Shown here piece after piece: positions 1 through 8,323 of a DNA stretch of 64,000 nt. Every line of letters starts with the position of its first letter. The first letter of the stretch is position 1. This DNA comes from Caldicellulosiruptor changbaiensis (GTDB lineage Bacteria; Bacillota; Thermoanaerobacteria; Caldicellulosiruptorales; Caldicellulosiruptoraceae). The stretch lies in assembly GCF_003999255.1 (NCBI RefSeq), contig NZ_CP034791.1, forward strand, positions 1,404,501 to 1,468,500. Reading direction: 5' to 3'. The translations under genes and the position numbers were made by a program. Under the pieces are notes generated by a model. That model was not told where the DNA came from and did no database searches. It worked only from the letters and a program-made list of their open reading frames with translations.

Positions 1-537
<537 letters not shown>

Positions 538-636
538 TCAGCCCTTCTATTTAAAATTTTGAAAGTTGCTTTGAGTTTTATATTTTTTCAATACAATCAA
601 AATTTTATTAAAGCTTAAAAGCAAAGTCAACAAAAT

Positions 637-1692
637 TTATTTCTTATCTTCCGGATTTACTCTTCTGAGTATATTTATAAAAATTATCTTTATCACTGCA
701 GCTAATGGTATAGCAAAGAACATAGAAATAAAGCCAAATAGCTTATTTGATATTATTAACACAATTATAATAGTCAAAGGATGCAAACCTAATCTTGAAC
801 CAATTATTCTTGGCGAAATCAAAAAACTGTCTATCTGCTGAAGTACTATCAAGAATACAACTACAACTATGGCCTTTATGTAAGAGTCAGAAAGTGCAAT
901 TACCACTGCAGGTATACTGCTAAATATCGGTCCAAAATAAGGTATAAGATTGCCAATACCAGTAATTATACCCAGAAGAGCTGCATATCTGACAGACAAA
1001 ATAGAAAATCCTAAAAAGCTTAAAATTCCGATTATTATGGCATCCAAAAGCTGGGCTCTTATATACTGGTGCAATACTTTATTGATATCGTTGAAAATAG
1101 AAATGCCTTCTTTTCTGTATTTCTCAGGCAATATCCACTTAATCCATTTTACAATCTTTGACCAGTCTTTCAAGATATAAAATGAAATAATTGGTATTAA
1201 AAGATAGTACAGAATATTTGAATAAAGACTTTTGAGAATATTTAAAAGAGTAGTTAGTACTTGTTTTGAGATGGCTTCAAAGTTTATTGAATTTGATCTT
1301 AGAATTTCCTGCAAGTCAATATTTAGTTTATTAGAAAGTTTTGAATCTACATCTTTGAACCACTTGTTAAATACATTTATATACTCAGGGATGTTCTGTG
1401 TGAGCTGTTTCATCTCTGTGATAAATAGCGGAATAAAATAGACAAATATCAAAATCGCTACGCTAAAGGCGAAAATAAATGAAAGTAAAATTGAAATATC
1501 ACGTGATTTTATTTTGACCTCTAAAAAGTCAACAACCGGTTTAAGTAAATACGACAAAAAAAGAGCAATTATAAATGGAAGCAAAATAGGCCAAAAAGTT
1601 TTGATATTAATAAAGAAGTATATGACAAACGCGATAAAAATCAAAAGTATAATGTCACAAAAATACTTTTTTAAAAACTTGCTTATTATCAA
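637..1692 (-). CDS. AI-2E family transporter (YtvI/PerM-like membrane protein)
   Basis: A 351-residue polytopic membrane protein with about seven or eight hydrophobic segments. An N-terminal pair of helices is followed by a loop of about 80 polar residues (near 90-155), then helices in the C-terminal half. The pattern, and the motif GNLIPYFGPIFSSIPA near residue 245, are typical of the AI-2E/PerM family. Members of this family have been linked to autoinducer-2 export, sodium-proton exchange or sporulation, so substrate cannot be assigned. The start is TTG, preceded by GAGGTG seven bases upstream. It lies between a 53-residue small gene and alaS in the same direction. Confidence 0.85.
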   Translation of the reverse strand: MIISKFLKKYFCDIILLIFIAFVIYFFINIKTFWPILLPFIIALFLSYLLKPVVDFLEVKIKSRDISILLSFIFAFSVAILIFVYFIPLFITEMKQLTQNIPEYINVFNKWFKDVDSKLSNKLNIDLQEILRSNSINFEAISKQVLTTLLNILKSLYSNILYYLLIPIISFYILKDWSKIVKWIKWILPEKYRKEGISIFNDINKVLHQYIRAQLLDAIIIGILSFLGFSILSVRYAALLGIITGIGNLIPYFGPIFSSIPAVVIALSDSYIKAIVVVVFLIVLQQIDSFLISPRIIGSRLGLHPLTIIIVLIISNKLFGFISMFFAIPLAAVIKIIFINILRRVNPEDKK

Positions 1693-1740
1693 TTACAACA
1701 CCTCAAAACAAAATATTTTTGTTTTATAAACAAGGTATAT

Positions 1741-1765
1741 AAAAAAGGAGGGAAGAGCTCTTCCC
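1741..1765 (-). terminator. Rho-independent terminator after the 53-residue gene
   Basis: A perfect 16-base palindrome (GGGAAGAGCTCTTCCC, 1750-1765) is followed on the minus strand by TCC and six T residues. It overlaps the stop codon of the upstream small gene and would end that transcript before the permease gene, perhaps incompletely. Confidence 0.75.
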
Positions 1766-1926
1766 TATCCCAAAAGCTTGCTAATCATTGAAGTCAATTT
1801 TCTTGCAACCATTTTCTTGACAAGTATATTTTTCATGTTCTTTGAAGAAGACTTACTCAGAGCCATTCCAATCAGGGCACCGATGATACTACCTGTAATA
1901 ACATGCTTTGCAGAAATTAGTTTCAA
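1765..1926 (-). CDS. Small protein with N-terminal hydrophobic segment (YtxH-like character)
   Basis: A 53-codon gene with a TTG start at 1926 and a GAGGTG ribosome-binding site seven bases upstream. The product begins MKLISAKHVITGSIIGALIG, a short glycine-rich hydrophobic segment. A serine- and lysine-rich basic tail ends in KLLG. The layout resembles short YtxH-type membrane-associated proteins, but I see no diagnostic motif and assign no function. The stop codon sits on the edge of a strong terminator hairpin, which supports a real gene end. It follows the PRC-barrel gene by 11 bases. Confidence 0.6.
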   Translation of the reverse strand: MKLISAKHVITGSIIGALIGMALSKSSSKNMKNILVKKMVARKLTSMISKLLG

Positions 1927-1937
1927 AAATTAACACC

Positions 1938-2384
1938 TCAGCTTAATATTTTGTTCTCTTTTAATATTATTTCCTCAGGACTCAATATTATTTTTTTATT
2001 TTTGATATAGCTCCAAATACTTTCCACAACCTCATAACCAGTTATTTTAAGACTTTCAGAGTCAAACAATATGTCATCTACTATTCCAATTAAATTACCC
2101 CCCTCACCAATAACCTCTTTTGAAAGTATCTCATCTGCTTTGACTAGATAAGATTGCTCTATATACAAAACAGACCTTGAAACAATTAAAAGTTCATTAT
2201 TTACTGATTCAACATCATTTGCCAGAATGTAAATATTAGATGGTATTCTAAATATTGCATTTTTCTGTATCTGAAAACCATAAATATTGCTATCTAAAAA
2301 AAACATATTGCAAATATTTCCCAAAAATCTTCCATCTACTAAAACTGCTGTTCTGCCCTTTAATCTTTTGAAAGAGACTTGCAT
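1938..2384 (-). CDS. PRC-barrel domain protein
   Basis: A 148-residue soluble protein with two repeats of the PRC-barrel type. The first (about 1-70) contains FKRLKGRTAVLVDGRFLGN; the second (about 80-145) contains the family-typical stretch EVIGEGGNLIGIVDDILFDS followed by LKITGYEVVES. PRC barrels occur in RimM and photosynthetic reaction-centre H subunits, and as stand-alone proteins in Firmicutes (YlmC/YrrD types), where their roles are poorly known. The ATG start lacks a strong ribosome-binding site. It starts 24 bases after ispH-rpsA and may be translated from the same message. Confidence 0.75.
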   Translation of the reverse strand: MQVSFKRLKGRTAVLVDGRFLGNICNMFFLDSNIYGFQIQKNAIFRIPSNIYILANDVESVNNELLIVSRSVLYIEQSYLVKADEILSKEVIGEGGNLIGIVDDILFDSESLKITGYEVVESIWSYIKNKKIILSPEEIILKENKILS

Positions 2385-2408
2385 TTTATTTTTTAAATCT
2401 ATCCTTAT

Positions 2409-4397
2409 TTAGCTGTCTAACTTTATATTATTCACAATATCAGCGATAGTTATAACAAAATCTTCTTTGTGCTCAGCAATTTTTTCCTCCTCTTCATATA
2501 AATCCTTGAGAGAAAGACCTATTCTTCGCCTTTGCTCATCAATTTCAATTATCTTTGCTTTTATTTTATCTCCAACTTTGTATAAATTGTGCAGTCTTTG
2601 GTTATAACCAAGTGGAATATTAGACACATGCACAAACCCATCCAGTTCACAGTCTAAAATCCAAACAACAAGTCCAAATGAAAGTACCTTTGTTACCTCT
2701 ACATCCACAAGCATGCCTAAGTATAAGTTTTTTACCTTTTTTATCCATTCATCTTCTTGGGTCTTTTTTATACTTAAGTAAATCTGCTTTTTTTGTTTGT
2801 CTATATCAATTACTCTTACCTTAACCTGTTCACCTACCTTAAATAATCTTTTCACATCCTCAATTCTTTTAGAATAACTAATCTCACTTGCTGGTACAAA
2901 ACCACGTAAACCTTCAAAGTTAACCACAATTCCTTTTTGTCTTATCTCGGCTATTACTCCATCATAGTCCTTATTAAAATCAAGACTTTCTATAGCCTGC
3001 TGTATTTTTTCCTCTTGAGCTTGTCGCAACAGAGATTTTCTACTGCCAAAAGCTATCTTCTTATTGGTATCAATATCCACAATCTCAACTTCAAAAACTT
3101 TACCTATGACAGAAGATGACACCTCTTCTGCCCATTGGGAAATGGGAACAAACACACTAATTCCTCTGAACTCACCTACAATACTCTTTTCTCTAATCTG
3201 TTTTACAACAATCTTAATCGGTGTTTTGCTCTCAAACTTTGCCATAAGTTCTTTAAATCCGTAAATACTGTCAGCTTTCAGTTTTGACAGTACAACATTT
3301 CCCTCTTCATCAGACTCTTTAATGACCACAGCTTCAATTATTTCATTTTCTTTAAATATGTTTTTTAGGTTTACATTGGCATTTTTGAAAATTTCATTTT
3401 TGTAAATTATTCCTTCTGCCTTATATCCAATATCAACAAGTAGGTAGTCTTGTTCAACCTTTATTATTTTTCCTTTTACTATCTCACCTCTTTTTATTTC
3501 TGCAAAACCTTTGTCAATAAGCTTTGCAAAGTCTTGATTATCTATCTGATTAAATCTCTTTTCAAGTATTTCTACTATTTCATTTATCTGCTCTTGTGAA
3601 GTAGAAGCTCCAGCTGTTATCCCAATCTTTTTTACCATAGTAAAATCAATACCCTCTAAATCTTGGGGTCTCTCTATAAAAAAAGTTGGCTTAATGTCTT
3701 TAATTGCCTGATACAATTTGTTAGTATTAGAGCTCTTTTTATCTCCTATAACAAGCATCACGTCAACGTCGCGTGCAAGAGTTTTTGCCTCTTCTTGTCT
3801 GGTTATGGTAGCTTTGCAAACTGTGTCAAACACATTGTAGTCTGTATTGTTTTCAATATACTCTTTTATCTCATGCCATTTTGCATTGTCAAAGGTGGTC
3901 TGGCATACAACAACAGCATTTCTACCTAATTGGCTTATGGCGTCCTTGGCTTTTTCTAAACTATCTATAACTATGCACTTTCTGCCTTTTTCAACATGAC
4001 CTATTATGCCCTTGACTTCTGGATGGTTTATATCACCAACAACTATCACATCCAAGCCATTTTCAGAGTTTTCTCTTACAATCTCATGAATTTTCTTGAC
4101 ATATGGGCATGTAAAATCATAGACCTTAGAGGCTCTCTTTTCAATCTCAGAAAATTCATCCATCGAAACACCATGTGAACGAATAAATACAATGTCACCT
4201 TTTTCAATTTCATTTATATTTTCAATTACCTTGACATTCAATTCTTTAAGTTTTTCAATAACATAACTATTATGTATAAGCATCCCATAGACCTTTACAC
4301 TTTTGTCTTTGTTTGCTTTAGCCCAAGCAATAACCCCATTTACTGCTCTTTCAACCCCGAAACAAAAACCTGCATTTTTTGCCACTTTAATAATCAT
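2409..4397 (-). CDS. ispH: 4-hydroxy-3-methylbut-2-enyl diphosphate reductase fused to ribosomal protein S1-like domains
   Basis: A 662-residue bifunctional protein. Residues 1 to about 280 are IspH, the last step of the MEP isoprenoid pathway, which reduces HMBPP to IPP and DMAPP. The three [4Fe-4S] cysteines are visible as C12 (GFCFG), C97 (FTCPYV) and C194 (CKATITR), with H42, H125 and E127 also in place. From about residue 300 there are four S1/OB-fold RNA-binding repeats, the last two being the most regular. IspH-S1 fusions are known in Clostridia. The gene follows plsC by six bases in a cmk-plsC-ispH/S1 run. In other bacteria cmk and rpsA are neighbours, which fits the fused S1 part. 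Confidence 0.93.
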   Translation of the reverse strand: MIIKVAKNAGFCFGVERAVNGVIAWAKANKDKSVKVYGMLIHNSYVIEKLKELNVKVIENINEIEKGDIVFIRSHGVSMDEFSEIEKRASKVYDFTCPYVKKIHEIVRENSENGLDVIVVGDINHPEVKGIIGHVEKGRKCIVIDSLEKAKDAISQLGRNAVVVCQTTFDNAKWHEIKEYIENNTDYNVFDTVCKATITRQEEAKTLARDVDVMLVIGDKKSSNTNKLYQAIKDIKPTFFIERPQDLEGIDFTMVKKIGITAGASTSQEQINEIVEILEKRFNQIDNQDFAKLIDKGFAEIKRGEIVKGKIIKVEQDYLLVDIGYKAEGIIYKNEIFKNANVNLKNIFKENEIIEAVVIKESDEEGNVVLSKLKADSIYGFKELMAKFESKTPIKIVVKQIREKSIVGEFRGISVFVPISQWAEEVSSSVIGKVFEVEIVDIDTNKKIAFGSRKSLLRQAQEEKIQQAIESLDFNKDYDGVIAEIRQKGIVVNFEGLRGFVPASEISYSKRIEDVKRLFKVGEQVKVRVIDIDKQKKQIYLSIKKTQEDEWIKKVKNLYLGMLVDVEVTKVLSFGLVVWILDCELDGFVHVSNIPLGYNQRLHNLYKVGDKIKAKIIEIDEQRRRIGLSLKDLYEEEEKIAEHKEDFVITIADIVNNIKLDS

Positions 4398-4403
4398 CTT
4401 GAC

Positions 4404-5003
4404 CTACTTCTCCTTTTTCTTATTGTTTGTTTTTAAAATGAGCTCTTTAACATTTTGCATAATTGTATCAACTATCTTCTGATTGTCTTCATCTTTATTT
4501 GTAAACTCAAGAGGTTTACCAATTCTAACCGTTATCTTGCCGAACAGTCTTACCTTGCCACAAATTGCAACTGGTAACACTTTTGCTCCAGTTGCTTTTA
4601 TGACTGTAGCAACTCCTTTTTCCCCTCTTAAAACTATCTCATTTGTTCTATTTCTTTTACCTTCGGGGAATATTCCCAAGATGTTATTGCTCCTTATAAC
4701 TTCTATTGCTTTCCTAATTGCACCAATATCACTCTTTCCTCTTTTGACAGGAAAAGCTCCAAAAGCTCTTATAATGGGTGAAAGCCACCATATTTTAAAA
4801 AGTTCACTTTTTGCCATAAAATAAACACGCTCATCAAATATCAGAATAATTAACACGGGATCAAGGTAACTTCTATGATTTGCACAAATAATATATGGAG
4901 CATTTGGAATATTTTCTCTACCTTCAACCCTTATCAAGAAAATACATTTTAAAATACCATATGCCACCTTTCGAATAATATTGACAAGGAAGTTATACTT
5001 CAT
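4404..5003 (-). CDS. plsC: 1-acyl-sn-glycerol-3-phosphate acyltransferase
   Basis: A 199-residue membrane-associated acyltransferase that acylates lysophosphatidic acid to phosphatidic acid. The catalytic HX4D motif is H43-RSYL-D48, and the FPEGKRNR glycerophosphate-binding motif follows near residue 115. A hydrophobic N-terminus (about 7-25) fits membrane attachment. The ATG start overlaps the last 11 bases of cmk, so the two are translationally coupled. The length is usual for short bacterial PlsC proteins. Confidence 0.93.
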   Translation of the reverse strand: MKYNFLVNIIRKVAYGILKCIFLIRVEGRENIPNAPYIICANHRSYLDPVLIILIFDERVYFMAKSELFKIWWLSPIIRAFGAFPVKRGKSDIGAIRKAIEVIRSNNILGIFPEGKRNRTNEIVLRGEKGVATVIKATGAKVLPVAICGKVRLFGKITVRIGKPLEFTNKDEDNQKIVDTIMQNVKELILKTNNKKKEK

Positions 5004-5673
5004 TTCCTATCACCTTATAAAATAGCTCTAAAACCTTTTGTAAAACTTCTTCAATTGTCAGATTAGTAGAGTCAATTACAATAGCATCTTCTGCAACTCT
5101 AAGCGGTGCAAGCTCTCGTGTCATATCATTAAGGTCTCTTTGCTTTATCTCATCAAGAAGTTGATAATAATCAACTTCATAGCCTTTTTCTTTTAATTCT
5201 AAAAATCTTCTCTTTGCTCTTTCCTCTGCCGTTGCTGTCAAGAATATCTTTAGCTCAGCATCAGGCAAAACATATGTGCCAATGTCTCTTCCGTCCATTA
5301 TAACGCCTTTTTGTTTTGCCAAATCCTGTTGAATTTTGACAAGCCTCTCTCTTACCTCTTTTATTTTGGATACATCAGATGCATACATCGAAACAGTTGG
5401 CTGTCTTATTTTTTCTGTAACATCTTCTCCATCTAAAAACACAAGCTGATTTCCATCAATAAGTCTAACTTGGATATCTGTGTTGTTTAAAACCTCAAGT
5501 ATTCTCTCTACCTCATTTGATTTTATATTACTATTTAGAACCTTCAATCCTATCGCTCTGTACATTGCACCAGTGTCGATGTGAATGTATCCAAGTTTTT
5601 TAGCTAAAAGCTTTGAAATGGTACTCTTTCCAGCCCCAGCAGGACCATCAATGGCTATGTTGATTTTTTTCAT
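4993..5673 (-). CDS. cmk: Cytidylate kinase
   Basis: A 226-residue P-loop kinase that phosphorylates CMP and dCMP. The Walker A sequence GPAGAGKST is at residues 10-18, the nucleotide-monophosphate site includes IDTGAMYRA, and MDGRDIGT and FLTATAEERAKRR are also typical. It begins with ATG, 15 bases after aroH, and its end overlaps plsC, so aroH-cmk-plsC-ispH/S1 looks like one transcription unit. Confidence 0.95.
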   Translation of the reverse strand: MKKINIAIDGPAGAGKSTISKLLAKKLGYIHIDTGAMYRAIGLKVLNSNIKSNEVERILEVLNNTDIQVRLIDGNQLVFLDGEDVTEKIRQPTVSMYASDVSKIKEVRERLVKIQQDLAKQKGVIMDGRDIGTYVLPDAELKIFLTATAEERAKRRFLELKEKGYEVDYYQLLDEIKQRDLNDMTRELAPLRVAEDAIVIDSTNLTIEEVLQKVLELFYKVIGNEV

Positions 5674-5688
5674 CTACTTCCCCCTCTG

Positions 5689-6042
5689 TCAATTCAAATC
5701 TTCTCTCAAAGACCTTGCTCTTTTCAAATAAACATGTTTGGGTTTGAAAACTGAATCTTTCTGGATAAGTACAAGGACTCTTATACACTTTTCAAGCGCA
5801 CCTTCAATGTCAAGTTCTTGAGCGCATATCAATGGCACATCTGTAAAACCCATTAGTCTTGCTGCATATGCAGGAAATGTTGATTTTAAATCCTTTGTCA
5901 TTGTAAATAAAATAAAAACAATATCATCTTTTTTGATCTGATTTTTTTCAATAATCTCATTTAAAAGCTCTTGTGTTGATTGAATTATATCCTCTTTTGA
6001 ATCTGTATCAACTGTAGTTGCTCCTCTGATTGCAAAAACCAA
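5689..6042 (-). CDS. aroH: Chorismate mutase, AroH type
   Basis: A 117-residue monofunctional chorismate mutase of the Bacillus subtilis AroH trimer type. It converts chorismate to prephenate for phenylalanine and tyrosine synthesis. The N-terminal AIRGATTV carries the active-site arginine (R6). LICAQELDIEGALEKCIRV carries the cysteine, glutamate and second arginine of the site, and HVYLKRARSLREDL holds the tyrosine and the C-terminal arginines. The ATG start is 27 bases downstream of hutP. A second shikimate-pathway gene, aroC, lies far away at 47.5 kb. Confidence 0.93.
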   Translation of the reverse strand: MVFAIRGATTVDTDSKEDIIQSTQELLNEIIEKNQIKKDDIVFILFTMTKDLKSTFPAYAARLMGFTDVPLICAQELDIEGALEKCIRVLVLIQKDSVFKPKHVYLKRARSLREDLN

Positions 6043-6069
6043 TTTCCTTTCCCCCTACAAAAACTTTTT

Positions 6070-6489
6070 TTATATAACCCTGTGGCCAAGCCCAATAGCA
6101 ACTTCATTAAGATGTAAAAGCCCTATTCCAAAAAAAATTGCAACTGCAACATGCTCATTATACCTTGCAATGCCAATCTTTCCTCCCACGTTTAGACCTA
6201 TTGCTTTTTGCATAATCTGAGATATTGCCTCCCTTGTTGCCCCAGCTACTGCCCCCTCTTCCTGATGCACTTCCGCTATTACCCCTTCTCTTTTAGCTGC
6301 AACAACCGCCCTTTCAATTATCTTCATCACCGATGTGATAAATTCTCCACCGAAGTCAACTGCTGCACATCTAATTCCAATTTTTCCAAAATCATCTTGA
6401 ATCTTTTTTTCTTCTTGTCTGCTTTGGCTCAAGGCTATCAAAATAGCTGCTCTTGAAACCTCCCTGCTACCAAACTCCTTTTTGTCCAT
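6070..6489 (-). CDS. HutP family RNA-binding regulator
   Basis: A 139-residue homologue of HutP, the histidine- and metal-dependent RNA-binding antiterminator of Bacillus hut operons. It shows the family features SREVSRAAILIALS at the N-terminus, a central IGIRCAAVDFGGEFITSVMKIIERA, the substrate loop EVHQEEGAVAGATREAI, and a C-terminal NEHVAVAIFFGIGLLHLNE. No hut gene is present in the window. It sits between a phosphatase gene and aroH, so its target RNA here is unknown. I give no gene symbol because the target is not shown. Confidence 0.88.
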   Translation of the reverse strand: MDKKEFGSREVSRAAILIALSQSRQEEKKIQDDFGKIGIRCAAVDFGGEFITSVMKIIERAVVAAKREGVIAEVHQEEGAVAGATREAISQIMQKAIGLNVGGKIGIARYNEHVAVAIFFGIGLLHLNEVAIGLGHRVI

Positions 6490-6516
6490 ACTCTCTGTAC
6501 CCCACTTTTTAAAAAA

Positions 6517-7146
6517 TTATATCACTGGATATCTTTGAATAGTTTGCAAATGAGACATATCATTTAAAAGACTAAGCATTCTTCTATTCTCCTTTATATC
6601 TACAATGCTCAGGCTGGCATTGCCAAACCAACATTTTTTATAAAAATCTAACGATAACTCTAAAAGGTAAATAATAGAAAGTTTTATTATTCCTCCATGT
6701 GTAACTATGACAACGTTTTTATAAGGTTTATTCAAAACATCTTCAAAAAAGCTCTTTACTCTTTCCATAACATTATATAAGCTACCTTCACCAGGAAAAG
6801 TAGCTTTTTCAGGGGCATCTTTCCATAATTTGTATTGCTCAGAATACCTTTCTTCAAGTTCTTCAAAATTCAAACCTTCCCACTCACCAAAGTTTATTTC
6901 GTTCAGTTTGTCTGTAAGTTTTAATGGGATATTCGGGTGAAAACTTTTAATTTGGTTTGCTGTCATATACGCTCTTTTTAATGTGCTTGAGAAAATAATG
7001 TCAATCTTTTCACTCTTTAGGCGTTCAGCAACCTTTTTTGCCTGCTCAATCCCTGTTTGATTTAAATCTGTATCAATACAGCCCTGGACCATATTATACT
7101 TATTCCAATCTGTTTCACCATGTCTAACAAGATAGAACCTTTTCAA
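6517..7146 (-). CDS. Histidine phosphatase family protein (phosphoglycerate mutase-like)
   Basis: A 209-residue member of the RHG phosphatase superfamily. The phosphoacceptor motif LVRHGETDWN lies at residues 6-15 (H9 is the phosphohistidine), with the second histidine in VIVTHGGIIKL near residue 150 and the acid in NEINFGEWEG. Such proteins include cofactor-dependent phosphoglycerate mutases, alpha-ribazole phosphatase (CobC) and broad phosphatases. No cobalamin genes are nearby, so the substrate is left open. It starts with ATG 10 bases after the RpiR regulator gene. Confidence 0.88.
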   Translation of the reverse strand: MKRFYLVRHGETDWNKYNMVQGCIDTDLNQTGIEQAKKVAERLKSEKIDIIFSSTLKRAYMTANQIKSFHPNIPLKLTDKLNEINFGEWEGLNFEELEERYSEQYKLWKDAPEKATFPGEGSLYNVMERVKSFFEDVLNKPYKNVVIVTHGGIIKLSIIYLLELSLDFYKKCWFGNASLSIVDIKENRRMLSLLNDMSHLQTIQRYPVI

Positions 7147-7156
7147 GTTGCATCAC

Positions 7157-8017
7157 CTATTTTTCCTTTTCATATACCTGAAATTCATCCCAAATCTCTT
7201 CTAATTTTTCAAGTGTTTTGGCAACCTCATCCTTTTTCCTAAGTCCTGTGGCAACAATCAATGCATTGATTACACTCAAAGGTGCAACCAGTGAATCAGC
7301 AAATGAAACCATGTCACTCCTGCATATCAAAACATAATCACTATATTTGCAAAGCGGTGAAATTCTACTATCTGTAAGTGATACAATTCTTGCACCTTGC
7401 CTTTTTGCATACTGTAAAACCTTCAGTGTGCGTTTAGAATACCTTGGAAAACTAATACCTATAATGAGGTCATCACTTGTAATTCTGAAAACCTGTTCAA
7501 ATATGTCGCTTATACCACTTGTTGTTATTACCTTTACATTATCTAAAATCATGTTTAAATAGAATCCTAAAAAATCAGCAAGCGCAGCTGAACTTCGAAT
7601 TCCAATGATGTATATTCTTTTCGCACCCACAATCTCGTCAACAACCTTATTGAATGTGTGCTCATCAATCTGCTCTAATGTTTGTTTAATCTTGTCCATG
7701 TCCGAAAGAAGAACACTTTTTAAAACCTCGTTTTCGTTTATCCTACTTGCAGAAAGCTCTATCCTTTGCACCGATGTCAGTTTGCTCTTCATAAGTTCTT
7801 GCAATGCACGTTGAAACTCTGGATAGCCATCAAACCCCAATCTCTCAGCAAATCTGACAACAGTTGACTCACTCACACCTACACAGTTGCCGAGGGCAAG
7901 CGCTGTCATATAAGCAGCTTTTTCTCCGTGCTCTAAAATAAACTGGGCAATCTTTTTCTGCCCTTTACTAAACTCTGGCATAAGTTCAATAATCCTCGAT
8001 TCTAAATCTTGACTCAT
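7157..8017 (-). CDS. MurR/RpiR family transcriptional regulator
   Basis: A 286-residue regulator with an N-terminal helix-turn-helix domain (about 1-77, including LALGNCVGVSESTVVRFAERLG) and a C-terminal SIS sugar-phosphate-binding domain (about 125-260, including IGIRSSAALADF and GISFPRYSKRTLKVL). Proteins of this family sense phosphosugars and control sugar-catabolic operons. No sugar operon lies next to it, and the adjacent genes are a YpmA-like protein (upstream) and a phosphatase (downstream). It starts with ATG, 14 bases after the YpmA-like gene. Confidence 0.9.
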   Translation of the reverse strand: MSQDLESRIIELMPEFSKGQKKIAQFILEHGEKAAYMTALALGNCVGVSESTVVRFAERLGFDGYPEFQRALQELMKSKLTSVQRIELSASRINENEVLKSVLLSDMDKIKQTLEQIDEHTFNKVVDEIVGAKRIYIIGIRSSAALADFLGFYLNMILDNVKVITTSGISDIFEQVFRITSDDLIIGISFPRYSKRTLKVLQYAKRQGARIVSLTDSRISPLCKYSDYVLICRSDMVSFADSLVAPLSVINALIVATGLRKKDEVAKTLEKLEEIWDEFQVYEKEK

Positions 8018-8031
8018 CTCTGCATTTCTCC

Positions 8032-8196
8032 TTACGTTTGGTAAATACTGATGACAATCTTATTGTGGTTTTTTGAAAGTCCCACAATGATATTCTTGTC
8101 TTTGAGACTCTTGTTCATAAAATCTATTATCTTATAAAGTGGTGCATCTTCTTCAAACTCCATTGATGATATTAGTTCAAGTTTTTCATTTTCCAT
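8032..8196 (-). CDS. DUF4264/YpmA-like small protein
   Basis: A 54-residue soluble protein starting at the ATG at 8194-8196 and ending in SIYQT. The sequence begins MENEKLELISSMEFEEDAP and continues with LYKIIDFMNKSLKDKNIIVG. I recognise this layout from Bacillus YpmA (DUF4264), a short protein of unknown function. A GAAGGAAGGG motif lies about 11 bases upstream. It is the first gene of a likely unit with the RpiR regulator, 14 bases downstream. Confidence 0.7.
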   Translation of the reverse strand: MENEKLELISSMEFEEDAPLYKIIDFMNKSLKDKNIIVGLSKNHNKIVISIYQT

Positions 8197-8242
8197 GGTT
8201 ATTTTAGCCCTTCCTTCTTATTTGTTTTTGTCTTTGTTAATA

Positions 8243-8251
8243 ATTATATCA
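8243..8251 (-). promoter_or_regulatory. Putative extended -10 promoter for the YpmA-like/RpiR unit
   Basis: On the minus strand TGATATAAT (8243-8251) matches the extended -10 consensus. It lies 46 bases upstream of the first start codon and just after the terminator of the preceding operon. No convincing -35 box is present. Confidence 0.4.
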
Positions 8252-8280
8252 TAATGCCACTTTTGTTATAAGAGAATTTT

Positions 8281-8323
8281 AAAAAAGAAGAGGAAAGCAC
8301 TTAAAAAGTTTGCACTTTCCTCT
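8281..8323 (-). terminator. Rho-independent terminator of the carboxyltransferase operon
   Basis: AGAGGAAAG (8289-8297) pairs with CTTTCCTCT (8315-8323), and the minus strand continues into TCTTTTTT. The hairpin overlaps the stop codon of the 5S-type subunit gene and ends the 12S-1.3S-5S operon. Confidence 0.8.
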
